Shown here in pieces: positions 8,148-16,819 of a stretch of 64,000 bases of DNA. The position numbers were made by a program, and so were the translations under genes. Positions within the stretch are counted from its first letter, which is position 1; each line of letters starts with the position of its first letter. The stretch lies in NCBI GenBank assembly GCA_029243395.1, contig JAQWSE010000013.1, positions 62,001 to 126,000 of the forward strand, in the 5' to 3' direction. Below the pieces are notes generated by a model that was given only the letters and a program-made list of their open reading frames with translations, searched no databases and was not told the origin of the DNA. The DNA comes from Paracoccaceae bacterium (GTDB taxonomy: Bacteria; Pseudomonadota; Alphaproteobacteria; Rhodobacterales; Rhodobacteraceae).

Positions 8148-9413
8148 ATGAAAAAGGAAAGTGGACGTTTTACTTTGAAATTGGGAGCAGCGATTTGCCT
8201 GACTCTTTTTGCTAGCAATTCAATTTCTTATGCATGCACTACAAAGGTTGGTGCGGTACTCCCTACTTCCGTGGATTGGGGACGCCCTATTGCAGAAACA
8301 GCACAATTTGTTGTGGAACAAGTTAACGAGTCCGGGGGGGTACTAGGTTGTAATGTTGAAATGATTTTGCGTGATACTCAAGTCGATCCGAAGGTAGGCG
8401 TTGATGCAGCTAAGGCACTTGTAGATTTGGATGGGGTACAACTATTATTGGGTGCGGTGTCGTCAGGTGTTTCAATGCCAATCCTAACCTCGGTTTCGGT
8501 ACCTAGTAACGTGATGCAGATGTCGTGTTGTTCATCTTCTACCGCTTTTAGTAAACTTGCTGAAGAAGGTCAGACTAAAGGTTTGTGGTACCGTACATTT
8601 GCTACTACAGGGGTGCAGGCTGCAGTTGGAGCTAAGGTGGCAAAGGATCGTGGATTTAAGACAGTTGCTATTTTATATAAAAATGATGATTGGGGACAAG
8701 ATTTAAACCGCTTAATTACCCGTGATTTTACCGCATTGGGTGTCAAGGTAACATCTGCAGTTGCAATTAATGATGGCCAACCTTCCTATAAGGCTGAGGT
8801 TGCTAATGCGCTTTCAGGTAACCCTGACGTTCTTTATTTGGGATTATATCCAAATGAGGGCACGGCTGCTGTGCGTGAATGGCTTTCTATCGGTGGTACG
8901 CAAAACATGATTATGGCTAATTCACTTAAGTCTGAGGATTTTCGCGAGAATGTTGGTTTGAAATATTTGGGTAATGCGTTTGGAACCGATACGGCTTCAC
9001 CTCGCGTAGCAAGTGCTGACGCATTTGTTGAACTCTACAAGGGTCATTTTGGTAAAGAGCCCAGTGGGCCTGGTTTGGCAAATAGCTACGATGCTACTAT
9101 GATAGCGCTTCTAGCCATGGAAGCAGCAGGTAAGGGTGCTACGGGTGATCAGATTGCGGCTCAGGTCAACCGTGTAACAGATGCAGGGGGCACCCCAATT
9201 ACTGCTGATGCCGCTGGATTTAAAGCGGCACGTACCATTTTAGCTGGGGGTGGGAATGTGATGTATCAAGGAGCAACGGGCAACGTCCGTTTTGATAAGA
9301 ATGGGGATGTTTCGGCTCCAGCTGTTGTGTGGAAATTTACAGAGGGTGGAACAAAGGAGATTGAATACTTATCCTTAACTGAAGTAGACGAATTTATAGC
9401 ATCCATGAATTAA
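8148..9413 (+). CDS. Periplasmic solute-binding protein of the Liv-type ABC importer
   Basis: A 421-residue type I periplasmic binding protein (LivJ/LivK family). Residues 1-29 are a signal peptide: a basic start, a hydrophobic core and SYA before Cys30. A canonical lipobox is lacking, so cleavage by signal peptidase I is the simpler reading. The mature start TTKVGAVLPTSVDWGRPI, the GVLGCNVEMILRDTQ strand and the YKNDDWGQDL segment are typical. The AAAGGAAAAAGAAA stretch ahead of the ATG suggests high translation, normal for a binding protein. It is the last gene of the operon, ahead of a strong hairpin. The ligand cannot be read from sequence; the two reductases and the TIGR04076 gene in the cluster argue against plain leucine uptake. 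Confidence 0.88.
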   Translation: MKKESGRFTLKLGAAICLTLFASNSISYACTTKVGAVLPTSVDWGRPIAETAQFVVEQVNESGGVLGCNVEMILRDTQVDPKVGVDAAKALVDLDGVQLLLGAVSSGVSMPILTSVSVPSNVMQMSCCSSSTAFSKLAEEGQTKGLWYRTFATTGVQAAVGAKVAKDRGFKTVAILYKNDDWGQDLNRLITRDFTALGVKVTSAVAINDGQPSYKAEVANALSGNPDVLYLGLYPNEGTAAVREWLSIGGTQNMIMANSLKSEDFRENVGLKYLGNAFGTDTASPRVASADAFVELYKGHFGKEPSGPGLANSYDATMIALLAMEAAGKGATGDQIAAQVNRVTDAGGTPITADAAGFKAARTILAGGGNVMYQGATGNVRFDKNGDVSAPAVVWKFTEGGTKEIEYLSLTEVDEFIASMN

Positions 9414-9903
9414 ATAACAAAGCCTGCAAACATTAGGTGCTTCTAACGTTATTAAAATTGAAATAGGCCCGAACTCATTCGTACTGGGGCCTATTTCAGA
9501 ATAAAAGATAAATAGATTAATTCTTGAAAATCAAACTATTCGTTTCATGTTTTGGTTAAGGAATGGGATTGCCGACTTGTCCGCTTTGCTATCTAACCTA
9601 AAGCACTAAAGTATAATTTCTATTTTACTGTAGAAAAAGGTAAAAACTGGGTGACGAACCTAGAAGCCTCCGATTTGATTAACTAAAGTCAAACAAGCTG
9701 TTTTGAACTAAACTTACCAATTGTTTGATGCTATCAATAGGATAATTGTGCAGTAATCATTCATTTCAAACATTAATGATCAGTAAAATAGAAATATTGA
9801 AATGGTTGAAAATCGTCGATTTGCTTATGCTGGCTAAATAAACTTTAAAAAAATATAATTTTATATATTGTTTATAACAAGATTAGTTCAAAGGAGATCA
9901 ATT
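9414..9903 (+). other. Intergenic stretch, no gene seen
   Basis: About 490 bases between the binding-protein gene and the next small gene. It contains the hairpin at 9460-9497. The remainder is AT-rich, has no open frame with a plausible ribosome site on either strand, and probably holds the promoter for the gene starting at 9904, although no clear -35/-10 pair stood out. Confidence 0.6.
9460..9497 (+). terminator. Hairpin after the Liv operon
   Basis: An eleven-base perfect inverted repeat, GAAATAGGCCC at 9460-9470 and GGGCCTATTTC at 9487-9497, with a 16-base loop, 47 bases after the solute-binding protein stop. No long T run follows, so it may act as an mRNA 3'-end stabiliser or as a Rho-assisted terminator rather than a classical intrinsic one. 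Confidence 0.6.
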
Positions 9904-10221
9904 TTGTCAGAAGAAGTTTGGAGTGTGATAAAATATAAACCTAAGGAAGGTTGTGAGGAAGAGTTTCTTGAAGCTCTTAAGCGACTTAAACAAATGATGA
10001 AAGATAATAAAAACTATGAGCATGTAAACGATTTTATAAAAATTGAAAGTACAGGAGAATATGTGCAAATTGCACGAATGCCCAGCATTGACTCATTAGT
10101 CGAAGGTCAGGTTGATGGTTTAGAATGGCTTGATAGTGTAGATCATTTGTTGGAGAGATATGAAAATGATAGTAGAACGGATGCGTTTTCTGGAATTAAT
10201 ATACCTATTGATATAGATTGA
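9904..10221 (+). CDS. Small soluble protein, possible dimeric alpha/beta-barrel type
   Basis: A 105-residue soluble protein starting at TTG 9904, chosen because AAGGAG stands at 9891-9896 nine bases upstream. The order beta (VWSVIKYKPK), helix (EEEFLEALKRLKQMM), beta (YVQIARMP), helix is like ABM/EthD-type ferredoxin-like folds, but I cannot assign a family with confidence. The stop is 27 bases before the SDR gene, and the two are very likely cotranscribed, so it probably works with that enzyme or on the same compound. Confidence 0.55.
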   Translation: MSEEVWSVIKYKPKEGCEEEFLEALKRLKQMMKDNKNYEHVNDFIKIESTGEYVQIARMPSIDSLVEGQVDGLEWLDSVDHLLERYENDSRTDAFSGINIPIDID

Positions 10222-10248
10222 ACATTAAACAGAGTATTGGAAAAAAAA

Positions 10249-11166
10249 ATGGATAAAATAGCCATAGTAACTGGTGCATCGCGAGGTTTTGGTCGTGGAA
10301 TAGCATACATTCTTGCTACTGAAGCGAATTACAAAGTTTACGCTACTGCACGGAATTTGGAAGCCTTGGAAAAATTAAAAGAAGAGGTCAGTTCTAATGC
10401 AGGGAAAGGAGAGTTGATCCCATATCATTTAGATCAAGGAAATGATGAGGCAGTAGTGGAATTTGTTAACAGAGTCACATCTTCAGAAAATAAGATAGAT
10501 TTGCTTGTAAATAGCGCATATCAGGGTTTGATAGCCATGACCCCACATTTTGGAAAACCTTTCTGGGAGAGACCAATTTCAGTGTTTGATGGCCACATGA
10601 ATGTGGGCGTGCGGAGTTCCTATGTGATGAGTAAGTTGATAGCTCCGTCTATGATCAAAGAAAAGAATGGCCTAATTGTCCAAATCTCAAGTTATGGAGG
10701 GTTTGTATATTTTTGTGATGTTGGTTACGGGGTTTCCCATGCGGCTATGGATCGGTTAAGTTTTGACATGGCAACTGAGCTACGGGACCACAATGTTAAG
10801 GCTATCACATTACACCCTGGAGCTGGACAAACTGAAATCACGGCTTTTCCTGGTGGAGAAAGTCCAAATTATGTTGGCCGGGCAGTCCTGGCATTGGCAG
10901 ACCAAGCAGATGAAAATTTTCTTACTAAGGCAAATGGGAAAACCCTATTTACTGCTGATTTATCAATAAAATTTGGTTTTAAAGAAGACGGTGATAGTAA
11001 TGGATCTGTCAATGAAGCACGAATCGAAGCCTCCAAGCCTTTCAAAGAAATGATGCTGAAAACACCTTCTCATTACGATATAGAAGCACCTCTCCCAAAT
11101 TATACAGATACAAACAATGAAGGTTTTGCTGATCTTTTCCCTGGAGCAAAAAATAATAGAAATTAG
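10249..11166 (+). CDS. Short-chain dehydrogenase/reductase with active-site Lys replaced by His
   Basis: A 305-residue SDR. The cofactor motif TGASRGFGRGIA follows the first strand, and LVNSAYQG stands where NNAG is usual. A Ser in QISSYGG and Tyr in GYGVSHAAMDRL mark the active site. The catalytic YxxxK motif reads YxxxH, so the conserved Lys is His. The sequence around it resembles the DHRS1-like group of SDRs. The ATG at 10249 is preferred to the TTG four codons earlier. It forms a two-gene unit with the small protein upstream. Whether it is a working oxidoreductase is open; the fold assignment is firm. Confidence 0.82.
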   Translation: MDKIAIVTGASRGFGRGIAYILATEANYKVYATARNLEALEKLKEEVSSNAGKGELIPYHLDQGNDEAVVEFVNRVTSSENKIDLLVNSAYQGLIAMTPHFGKPFWERPISVFDGHMNVGVRSSYVMSKLIAPSMIKEKNGLIVQISSYGGFVYFCDVGYGVSHAAMDRLSFDMATELRDHNVKAITLHPGAGQTEITAFPGGESPNYVGRAVLALADQADENFLTKANGKTLFTADLSIKFGFKEDGDSNGSVNEARIEASKPFKEMMLKTPSHYDIEAPLPNYTDTNNEGFADLFPGAKNNRN

Positions 11167-11489
11167 CCGCTAATAGTACAAAAAAATGTAACTAAAAGAG
11201 GTGCTATTTCTTATGTGTTCTGAAATTTTAGTTCGAAAAGTCAAGATTTTTTCTAATAGTTTAAGGAATTGTACTCCACATGACATCTCCGCGTTTCAGG
11301 CAGAAGCGTTTCAAATCTTATTTTTTTGATCAGTTCCAACTAAGCTAATTGTGATACCCAGTTTTAGAGAAAACTAGGGAATAGTCCCGATTAAATGAGC
11401 GGTTATGTATTGTGTAAAAAAGCAACTTTGAAGGAATATGAAAAACCAATGACTAAGTAAATGGCTCTACACGATAAATATTCTCATCT
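11167..11489 (+). other. Intergenic stretch, no gene seen
   Basis: About 320 bases between the converging SDR and cupin genes. No open frame with a ribosome site and no clear terminator hairpin were found. The sequence is AT-rich and carries stops in all frames. Confidence 0.5.
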
Positions 11490-11861
11490 TTACCTTGAAT
11501 GTTTCCAAGGCCCAAAATCTTTGCCAGCTTCCACAATTTCATACATCACGCAAGGTTCGTCGCCTACTACCCAGCCATCGTGACCAGGGGCAAAATAATA
11601 AGCATCACCTGGCCCAACTTCAATTTTTGAGCCATCATTATGTGTACAAGCCAGTCGCCCTGATATTACAACACCAACATGACCAGCCTGACAACTTTCT
11701 CCACCAACGGTCGGTTTGATGCATTCGGACCACATCCAACCAGGTTCGAGAACAAGTTTGGAAGCATTCACATTGCCAAGTTTAACAATTTCGACTTTTG
11801 CTTTGGGTGGGGTTTTAGTTTCATCAGCATCATTAAAATTCTTAGCATATAAATTTGCCAT
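11490..11861 (-). CDS. Single-domain cupin protein
   Basis: A 123-residue beta-barrel protein of the cupin fold. The first cupin motif region is seen around GHVGVVISGRLAC and the second around GPGDAYYFAPGHDGWVVGDEPCV. Of the usual metal ligands one His (GHVG) and the later His (PGHDGW) are visible, so metal binding is possible but not certain. AGAGGACAAACT ahead of the ATG supports the start. Proteins of this type are small sensors, isomerases or oxygenases. No operon partner exists: the neighbours are a converging SDR and a separate cyclase gene. Confidence 0.75.
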   Translation of the reverse strand: MANLYAKNFNDADETKTPPKAKVEIVKLGNVNASKLVLEPGWMWSECIKPTVGGESCQAGHVGVVISGRLACTHNDGSKIEVGPGDAYYFAPGHDGWVVGDEPCVMYEIVEAGKDFGPWKHSR

Positions 11862-12128
11862 AGTTTGTCCTCTAGTAAGTGAAATAAAGTTTATAAGTTC
11901 TTATTACCTAATTTAATGTATGATTAAAAGGGAAATAGTAGGCACAAAATTGTCTAAGTTATATTAATCTGAACTCGGATCTGAGAAGCAGGAAAAAATT
12001 CTTAGTTAAGAATCAATAATTAAATGTGTGAAAAAGAAGTAGGTATCGCAATTTGCAAAAACTTTAAAGGTAGCCATTTATTTATCCATTTACTTTTGAT
12101 CAAGAAAGAATTGGAATTCCACATTATT

Positions 12129-13874
12129 TTAGGCGATTAATTCTAATGTTTCCTTAAGTTCCTTCTTATTGTCTTCAGATTTGAATGGTTGAGATCCCAG
12201 AAACTTTTCAATTGGCATATTAAGAGTATTTATTGCTTGTTTCAATATGCCAGCAGCCTCTTCCTCTTTCCCTAATTTTTTTAGTGATGCTGCAGTGTAA
12301 AAAAGGCTATCTCTAGTATCAATTTTCAGTTTTTTATAACTGTTTATTGCCTCAGTATAATTTCCTAGCCAGAAAAGGCAGGTACCCTGTACTTCAAACA
12401 TTAAATCAGAGCAAAAAGGATCAATTCTCATTGCTTTTTTGATTTCTTCGAGACCATTTTCGGGTTCGCCTAGATAAACGAGTAGCAGTGCATATCTAGC
12501 GATGTGAAATGTGTCACTGGGACAGATTTCAATTGCTTTTTGGTGATGAAAGATGGCCGTATCCATGTCTCCCTCAAAGAGGAGCTTGATAGCCCCCATT
12601 ATTCTGTGTGCTTCAGGATCGTTTGAATCTAATTCCAAGGCTTTGTTCACTGATGATAAGGCTTCTTCCATCCAGTTTTCTTTCGTTTCCTCTGGAAACC
12701 ACTCGGCGTTATTAGCTAAAGAACAACATTGCCATGCATGTGCACGAGCGTATGTTGGATCAACTTCAATCGCTTTATTGAATAATTCTAGAGCTTTTTT
12801 ATTGTTTTCTGCCGAGATTGAACTTTTTTTGTGATATTCTAGTCCTCGAAGAACTAAGTCATAAGCCTTCATATTTTCAGGTTTCGAGTTAGATAATTGT
12901 TTAATGTGATCTTTTTCAACATTCCCCACTATAGTTGTTACGATTGTTCCTACCAGTTCATCTTGAATATCAAAAATTTCATCAATTGTTGTATCAAAGT
13001 TGTTAGACCACAAGTTGGTGCTAGTTTCTGCCGATACCAATGAAGCAGTGATCCGAATTTTAGGCCCTAACTTCCTTACTTTACCTTCCAGAATGTACCT
13101 CACGCCTAGTTCATTCCCAATTTCTTTAGGGAGTTTATTTTTGTCCTTATAGGAGAAGCTTGCATTACTTGAAACAACAACCAATTTTTTGTATCTGGAC
13201 AAAGCTGAAATAAGGTCTTCTGATAGACCTTCACAAAAATAATCCTGTTCTTCATCATTACTAAGGTTTTTGAATAGCATAACAGCTAATGAACCTGCTT
13301 CAGCCTTCTCGATCTTTATTGAAGGCTTTTCTTCAGAATGTTGAATGCTTCTAGTAGCTCCTTTGCATGGAACAATATGAAAAGCTTTGACGGGTCTTCC
13401 GATATTTTTTAACTCCAATTCACCAGCATCTTCATAGGAGACTCGTATTTTAAGGTTTATCATATCAAAAACATTTTGAGAGATGCATATACCATCAGGC
13501 ATAGCCGACGCTTCGAGTCGAGCAGCAATATTAATTGCATCCCCATATAGATTGTCTTGAGTTATCATGATATCACCCATGTTTATTCCTGCTCGAAAAG
13601 TCATTAACTCTTCGTCTTGGGACTCTTTATTAGCAGTAGAGTTTTTATTTTGAATTTGAACTGCGCATTCCGCTGCCTTAACGGGGCTAGAAAACTCAGC
13701 TACAACACTGTCGCCTGCGGTATTAAAAATTCTACCACCATATTCGTTTATCACTCCGTCTACCAATTCTCTGCGCTTTGTAAGGATTCGAAGTGTTTTT
13801 TCCTCATCATTAGCCATCATTTTACTAAAACCAACGACATCCATAGCGAGAATTGTTCTTAATTGTCTTTCCAT
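12129..13874 (-). CDS. Class III adenylate/guanylate cyclase with TolB-like domain and TPR repeats
   Basis: A 581-residue protein. Residues about 1-165 are a class III nucleotidyl cyclase domain; metal-binding Asp residues are visible in AMDVVGFS and in the NTAGDSVVAEF segment. Residues about 190-310 resemble the FlgO/TolB N-terminal type domain (SLAVMLFKNLS...YFCEGLSEDLISALS...YILEGKVRK), and the rest is TPR repeats (for example LFNKAIEVDPTYARAHAW and INSYKKL). This architecture is common in rhizobia-like alphaproteobacteria and is thought to make cAMP under control of the C-terminal scaffold. ATG 13874 was chosen because GAGG lies six bases upstream; a TTG four codons earlier is less likely. 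It is divergent from typA. Confidence 0.85.
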   Translation of the reverse strand: MERQLRTILAMDVVGFSKMMANDEEKTLRILTKRRELVDGVINEYGGRIFNTAGDSVVAEFSSPVKAAECAVQIQNKNSTANKESQDEELMTFRAGINMGDIMITQDNLYGDAINIAARLEASAMPDGICISQNVFDMINLKIRVSYEDAGELELKNIGRPVKAFHIVPCKGATRSIQHSEEKPSIKIEKAEAGSLAVMLFKNLSNDEEQDYFCEGLSEDLISALSRYKKLVVVSSNASFSYKDKNKLPKEIGNELGVRYILEGKVRKLGPKIRITASLVSAETSTNLWSNNFDTTIDEIFDIQDELVGTIVTTIVGNVEKDHIKQLSNSKPENMKAYDLVLRGLEYHKKSSISAENNKKALELFNKAIEVDPTYARAHAWQCCSLANNAEWFPEETKENWMEEALSSVNKALELDSNDPEAHRIMGAIKLLFEGDMDTAIFHHQKAIEICPSDTFHIARYALLLVYLGEPENGLEEIKKAMRIDPFCSDLMFEVQGTCLFWLGNYTEAINSYKKLKIDTRDSLFYTAASLKKLGKEEEAAGILKQAINTLNMPIEKFLGSQPFKSEDNKKELKETLELIA

Positions 13875-14058
13875 AGTAATCCTCAAGAGCTTTATTCTTA
13901 TATGAGATAAAAAAATATTAGCTAGACCAACTTAGTTTGTACAGAGTGTATTATTTCATTTTTTTTGAACTGGAAACAAATTACTTGCCTTTTATTAGCT
14001 GGAAAAGTAATGCAGTGACGTGCCATATCGAAAATAGCTTTTGCGCGGAAGTAAACAA

Positions 14059-15876
14059 ATGAAATTAAGAAATATAGCCATTATTGCACATGTTGATCAT
14101 GGTAAAACAACATTGGTTGACCAATTGCTAAAGCAATCTGGAGCATTTAGGGAGAACCAAGTAACAGTTGAAAGAGCTATGGATAGTAACGATTTGGAGC
14201 GTGAAAGAGGCATAACTATTCTAGCTAAAGCTACATCTGTTAGTTGGAAAAATATTAGATTCAACATCGTTGACACCCCTGGACATGCTGATTTTGGTGG
14301 AGAGGTTGAGCGCATATTATCCATGGTCGATGGTGTGGTATTACTGGTTGATGCAGCAGAGGGGCCTATGCCCCAAACTAAATTTGTTACATCTAAGGCT
14401 CTGACGCTTGGATTAAGGCCAATTGTGGTCTTAAATAAGGTAGATAAAAAAGACTCTGAACCTGACCGTATTCATAATGAGGTATTTGATCTATTTGATA
14501 GCTTGGGTGCTAATGAGGAGCAGCTCGATTTCCCAGTTTTATATGCATCTGGTAGATCAGGTTGGGCTGATAAAACTCTAAATGGTGAGAGAAAGAATTT
14601 AGACGCATTATTTGACTTGGTTATAAGCCATGTACCTGAACCATCTCAAGTTATCATGTGTAAAAAGCCATTCAAGATGTTGGCTACAACATTAGGGGGA
14701 GATAGTTTTTTAGGAAGAATATTAACGGGTCGTGTTGAAGCTGGCGTGTTGAAGGCTGGGCAGAGCCTACGTGCAATCACGAGAGATGGCAAAATCATAG
14801 AAACCTTTCGGGTTAGCAAGATTCTTGCTTTCAGAGGCCTTAAGCAGCAAGCAATAGAACAAGCGGAGGCTGGTGATATTGTATCAATATCTGGAATGAG
14901 CAAGGCAACTGTTGCGGACACCATAGCTGACCCTAGCGTTACCGAACCAATTCCTGCTCAGCCGATTGATCCGCCAACCATAACGGTAACATTTGGGATT
15001 AATGATAGTCCCTTTGCAGGTAGAGATGGAAAAAAGGTTCAAAGTCGGGTCATACGTGATCGATTATTTAAAGAATGTGAAAGCAACGTTGCGATAAAGG
15101 TTTCAGATGTGCCGGACAGCGATTCTTTTGATGTATCTGGACGAGGGGAGCTTCAGATAGGGATTCTTATTGAAAACATGAGACGAGAAGGTTTTGAATT
15201 GTCTGTTTCGAGGCCACGGGTTGTTTATCGTCATATTGAGGGGGTAAAAAATGAACCTATAGAAGAAGTAACGATTGATGTTGATGAAGAGTATACTGGC
15301 ACAGTAATAGAAAAACTTTCTTTGCGCAGAGGTGAACTCGTGGAGATGAAATCTACTGGTCAAGGTAAAACCAGAATAGTCTCTTTAATTCCTTCTCGAG
15401 GGCTTATCGGTTATCATGGAGAATTCATGACTGATACTAGGGGTACGGGAGTACTGAATAGAATATTTAGTTCATGGGAACCATTCAAAGGATTTATTTC
15501 AGGTAGGAGGCGGGGTGTACTTATTTCTATGGAAACAGGTAAATCAGTAGCATATGCTATTTTTAATTTAGAAGACCGTGGAAAATTCTTTATTGGGGCA
15601 GGTGAAGATGTTTACGAAGGAATGATCATTGGTGAGCATTCTCGAGACAATGATCTTGAAGTAAATCCCTTAAAAGGTAAGAAATTAACAAATGTTCGTG
15701 CTTCTGGTACTGATGAAGCTGTTAGATTGACGACACCAATTCGATTTGGTCTTGAACAAGCAATAGCTTACATTAATGATGACGAATTGGTTGAGGTCAC
15801 ACCGTGTAATCTCAGATTACGTAAACTCTTTCTAGATCCGCATGAGCGGAAAAGAAAACAAAAGCTTGCCAGTTAA
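14059..15876 (+). CDS. typA: Translational GTPase TypA/BipA
   Basis: A 605-residue ribosome-binding GTPase. G1 is AHVDHGKTT, the switch segment carries RERGITILAKA, G3 is DTPGH and G4 is NKVDK. The domain order G, II, III, V and a C-terminal BipA-specific domain is complete, ending in FLDPHERKRKQK. BipA helps ribosome assembly and translation under stress and cold. The ATG at 14059 follows GCGGAAG; the TTG six codons upstream would place that site inside the gene. It is monocistronic, divergent from the cyclase gene and convergent with a methyltransferase. Confidence 0.95.
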   Translation: MKLRNIAIIAHVDHGKTTLVDQLLKQSGAFRENQVTVERAMDSNDLERERGITILAKATSVSWKNIRFNIVDTPGHADFGGEVERILSMVDGVVLLVDAAEGPMPQTKFVTSKALTLGLRPIVVLNKVDKKDSEPDRIHNEVFDLFDSLGANEEQLDFPVLYASGRSGWADKTLNGERKNLDALFDLVISHVPEPSQVIMCKKPFKMLATTLGGDSFLGRILTGRVEAGVLKAGQSLRAITRDGKIIETFRVSKILAFRGLKQQAIEQAEAGDIVSISGMSKATVADTIADPSVTEPIPAQPIDPPTITVTFGINDSPFAGRDGKKVQSRVIRDRLFKECESNVAIKVSDVPDSDSFDVSGRGELQIGILIENMRREGFELSVSRPRVVYRHIEGVKNEPIEEVTIDVDEEYTGTVIEKLSLRRGELVEMKSTGQGKTRIVSLIPSRGLIGYHGEFMTDTRGTGVLNRIFSSWEPFKGFISGRRRGVLISMETGKSVAYAIFNLEDRGKFFIGAGEDVYEGMIIGEHSRDNDLEVNPLKGKKLTNVRASGTDEAVRLTTPIRFGLEQAIAYINDDELVEVTPCNLRLRKLFLDPHERKRKQKLAS

Positions 15877-15930
15877 AATAAAAACTAAAGATTAAATTAG
15901 TTCTTGATAATCAGTGGCGGTGTTTTGGGA

Positions 15931-15950
15931 TATAAAAAATTTTTTTTATA
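15931..15950. terminator. AT-only palindrome between converging genes
   Basis: A run of A followed by a run of T, flanked by TATA on both sides, sits between the ends of typA and the methyltransferase gene. It can form an A/T hairpin with a U tract on either strand and so could serve both genes, but the stem has no G:C pair and may be weak. Confidence 0.3.
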
Positions 15951-15953
15951 GGA

Positions 15954-16724
15954 TTAGATTAAGTAACTAACAGTAAGGACAGGAAAGCTGGTAAAACCAT
16001 AGGTCTTGTTTTTTTCAGCTTTTTCTAATTGCTTTTGCCAGTCTAATACTTTTTCTTCCGAGATGCCTTGTTTAAGGGCATGCTTGGAGAGAATCATTTC
16101 TGCATAGACTGCCGGGGAATTTTTATGCCTCTTAGTTATTAGAAATGACAATTCATGATTTTTAATATTCTTAAAACCTAAATTCTTTAATTTTCCTCCC
16201 AGCACCATAGGTATCATTTGGTGGAAGCAATGTGATTTGAAAGCTTCATGCATTAAGTTATTTAATTTGTTTTCAGGGCCGTGGAATTTAAAGTGATCCC
16301 ATAAGACAGACACATTTATAAACATGGAGTTATTCTTAAGTACCCGAGTAATTTCTTCCAAGGTTGAATCCAGGTTTTTAATGTATTCCAAAGTTTGAAT
16401 GGAGGCGACAGAGTCACAAGACTTGGTTGTTAGGTCTATTTTACTAGCTGAATTACATATCAGTTTAACATTTTTTAGTTTTTTGCAGCGTGATTGTGCT
16501 GATTTAATTTGTACTTCGCTAGGGTCTAAACCATAGACTAAACCTTTTTCCCCAACTGCTAAAGATATATCTTCTAGCAAATGACCTCCACCACAACCCA
16601 CATCAAGGACGGTTTGCCCGGTTTCCAAATTGAGTGCTTTTAAAGCTGCTTGCCGGCGGTTTACTCCAGCTGAACTGGTTGCCATCTTTTGTTGTATAAT
16701 ACTCAATTCACGGTTAAATTTCAT
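15954..16724 (-). CDS. Class I SAM-dependent methyltransferase
   Basis: A 256-residue soluble methyltransferase. Motif I is VLDVGCGGGHLLEDI at about residues 38-52, the acidic ribose-binding end of the second strand is VYGLDPSE, and motif III follows SVASIQTLEYIKNLD. The C-terminal half is less typical. The acceptor is unknown; the layout resembles the UbiE/ArsM-like group of small-molecule methyltransferases. The ATG follows GGTGGAAA. It is divergent, across about 95 bases, from the DmdA-like cluster, so the two could share regulation. Confidence 0.75.
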   Translation of the reverse strand: MKFNRELSIIQQKMATSSAGVNRRQAALKALNLETGQTVLDVGCGGGHLLEDISLAVGEKGLVYGLDPSEVQIKSAQSRCKKLKNVKLICNSASKIDLTTKSCDSVASIQTLEYIKNLDSTLEEITRVLKNNSMFINVSVLWDHFKFHGPENKLNNLMHEAFKSHCFHQMIPMVLGGKLKNLGFKNIKNHELSFLITKRHKNSPAVYAEMILSKHALKQGISEEKVLDWQKQLEKAEKNKTYGFTSFPVLTVSYLI

Positions 16725-16819
16725 TTTCCACCTAATTTGCCCTTAAAGTTCTTAAGTATTTTCTCATAATAGGCTAAAAATATATAGTTAGAGATTAAAT
16801 TGGTTGTGGGCAATCAAAT

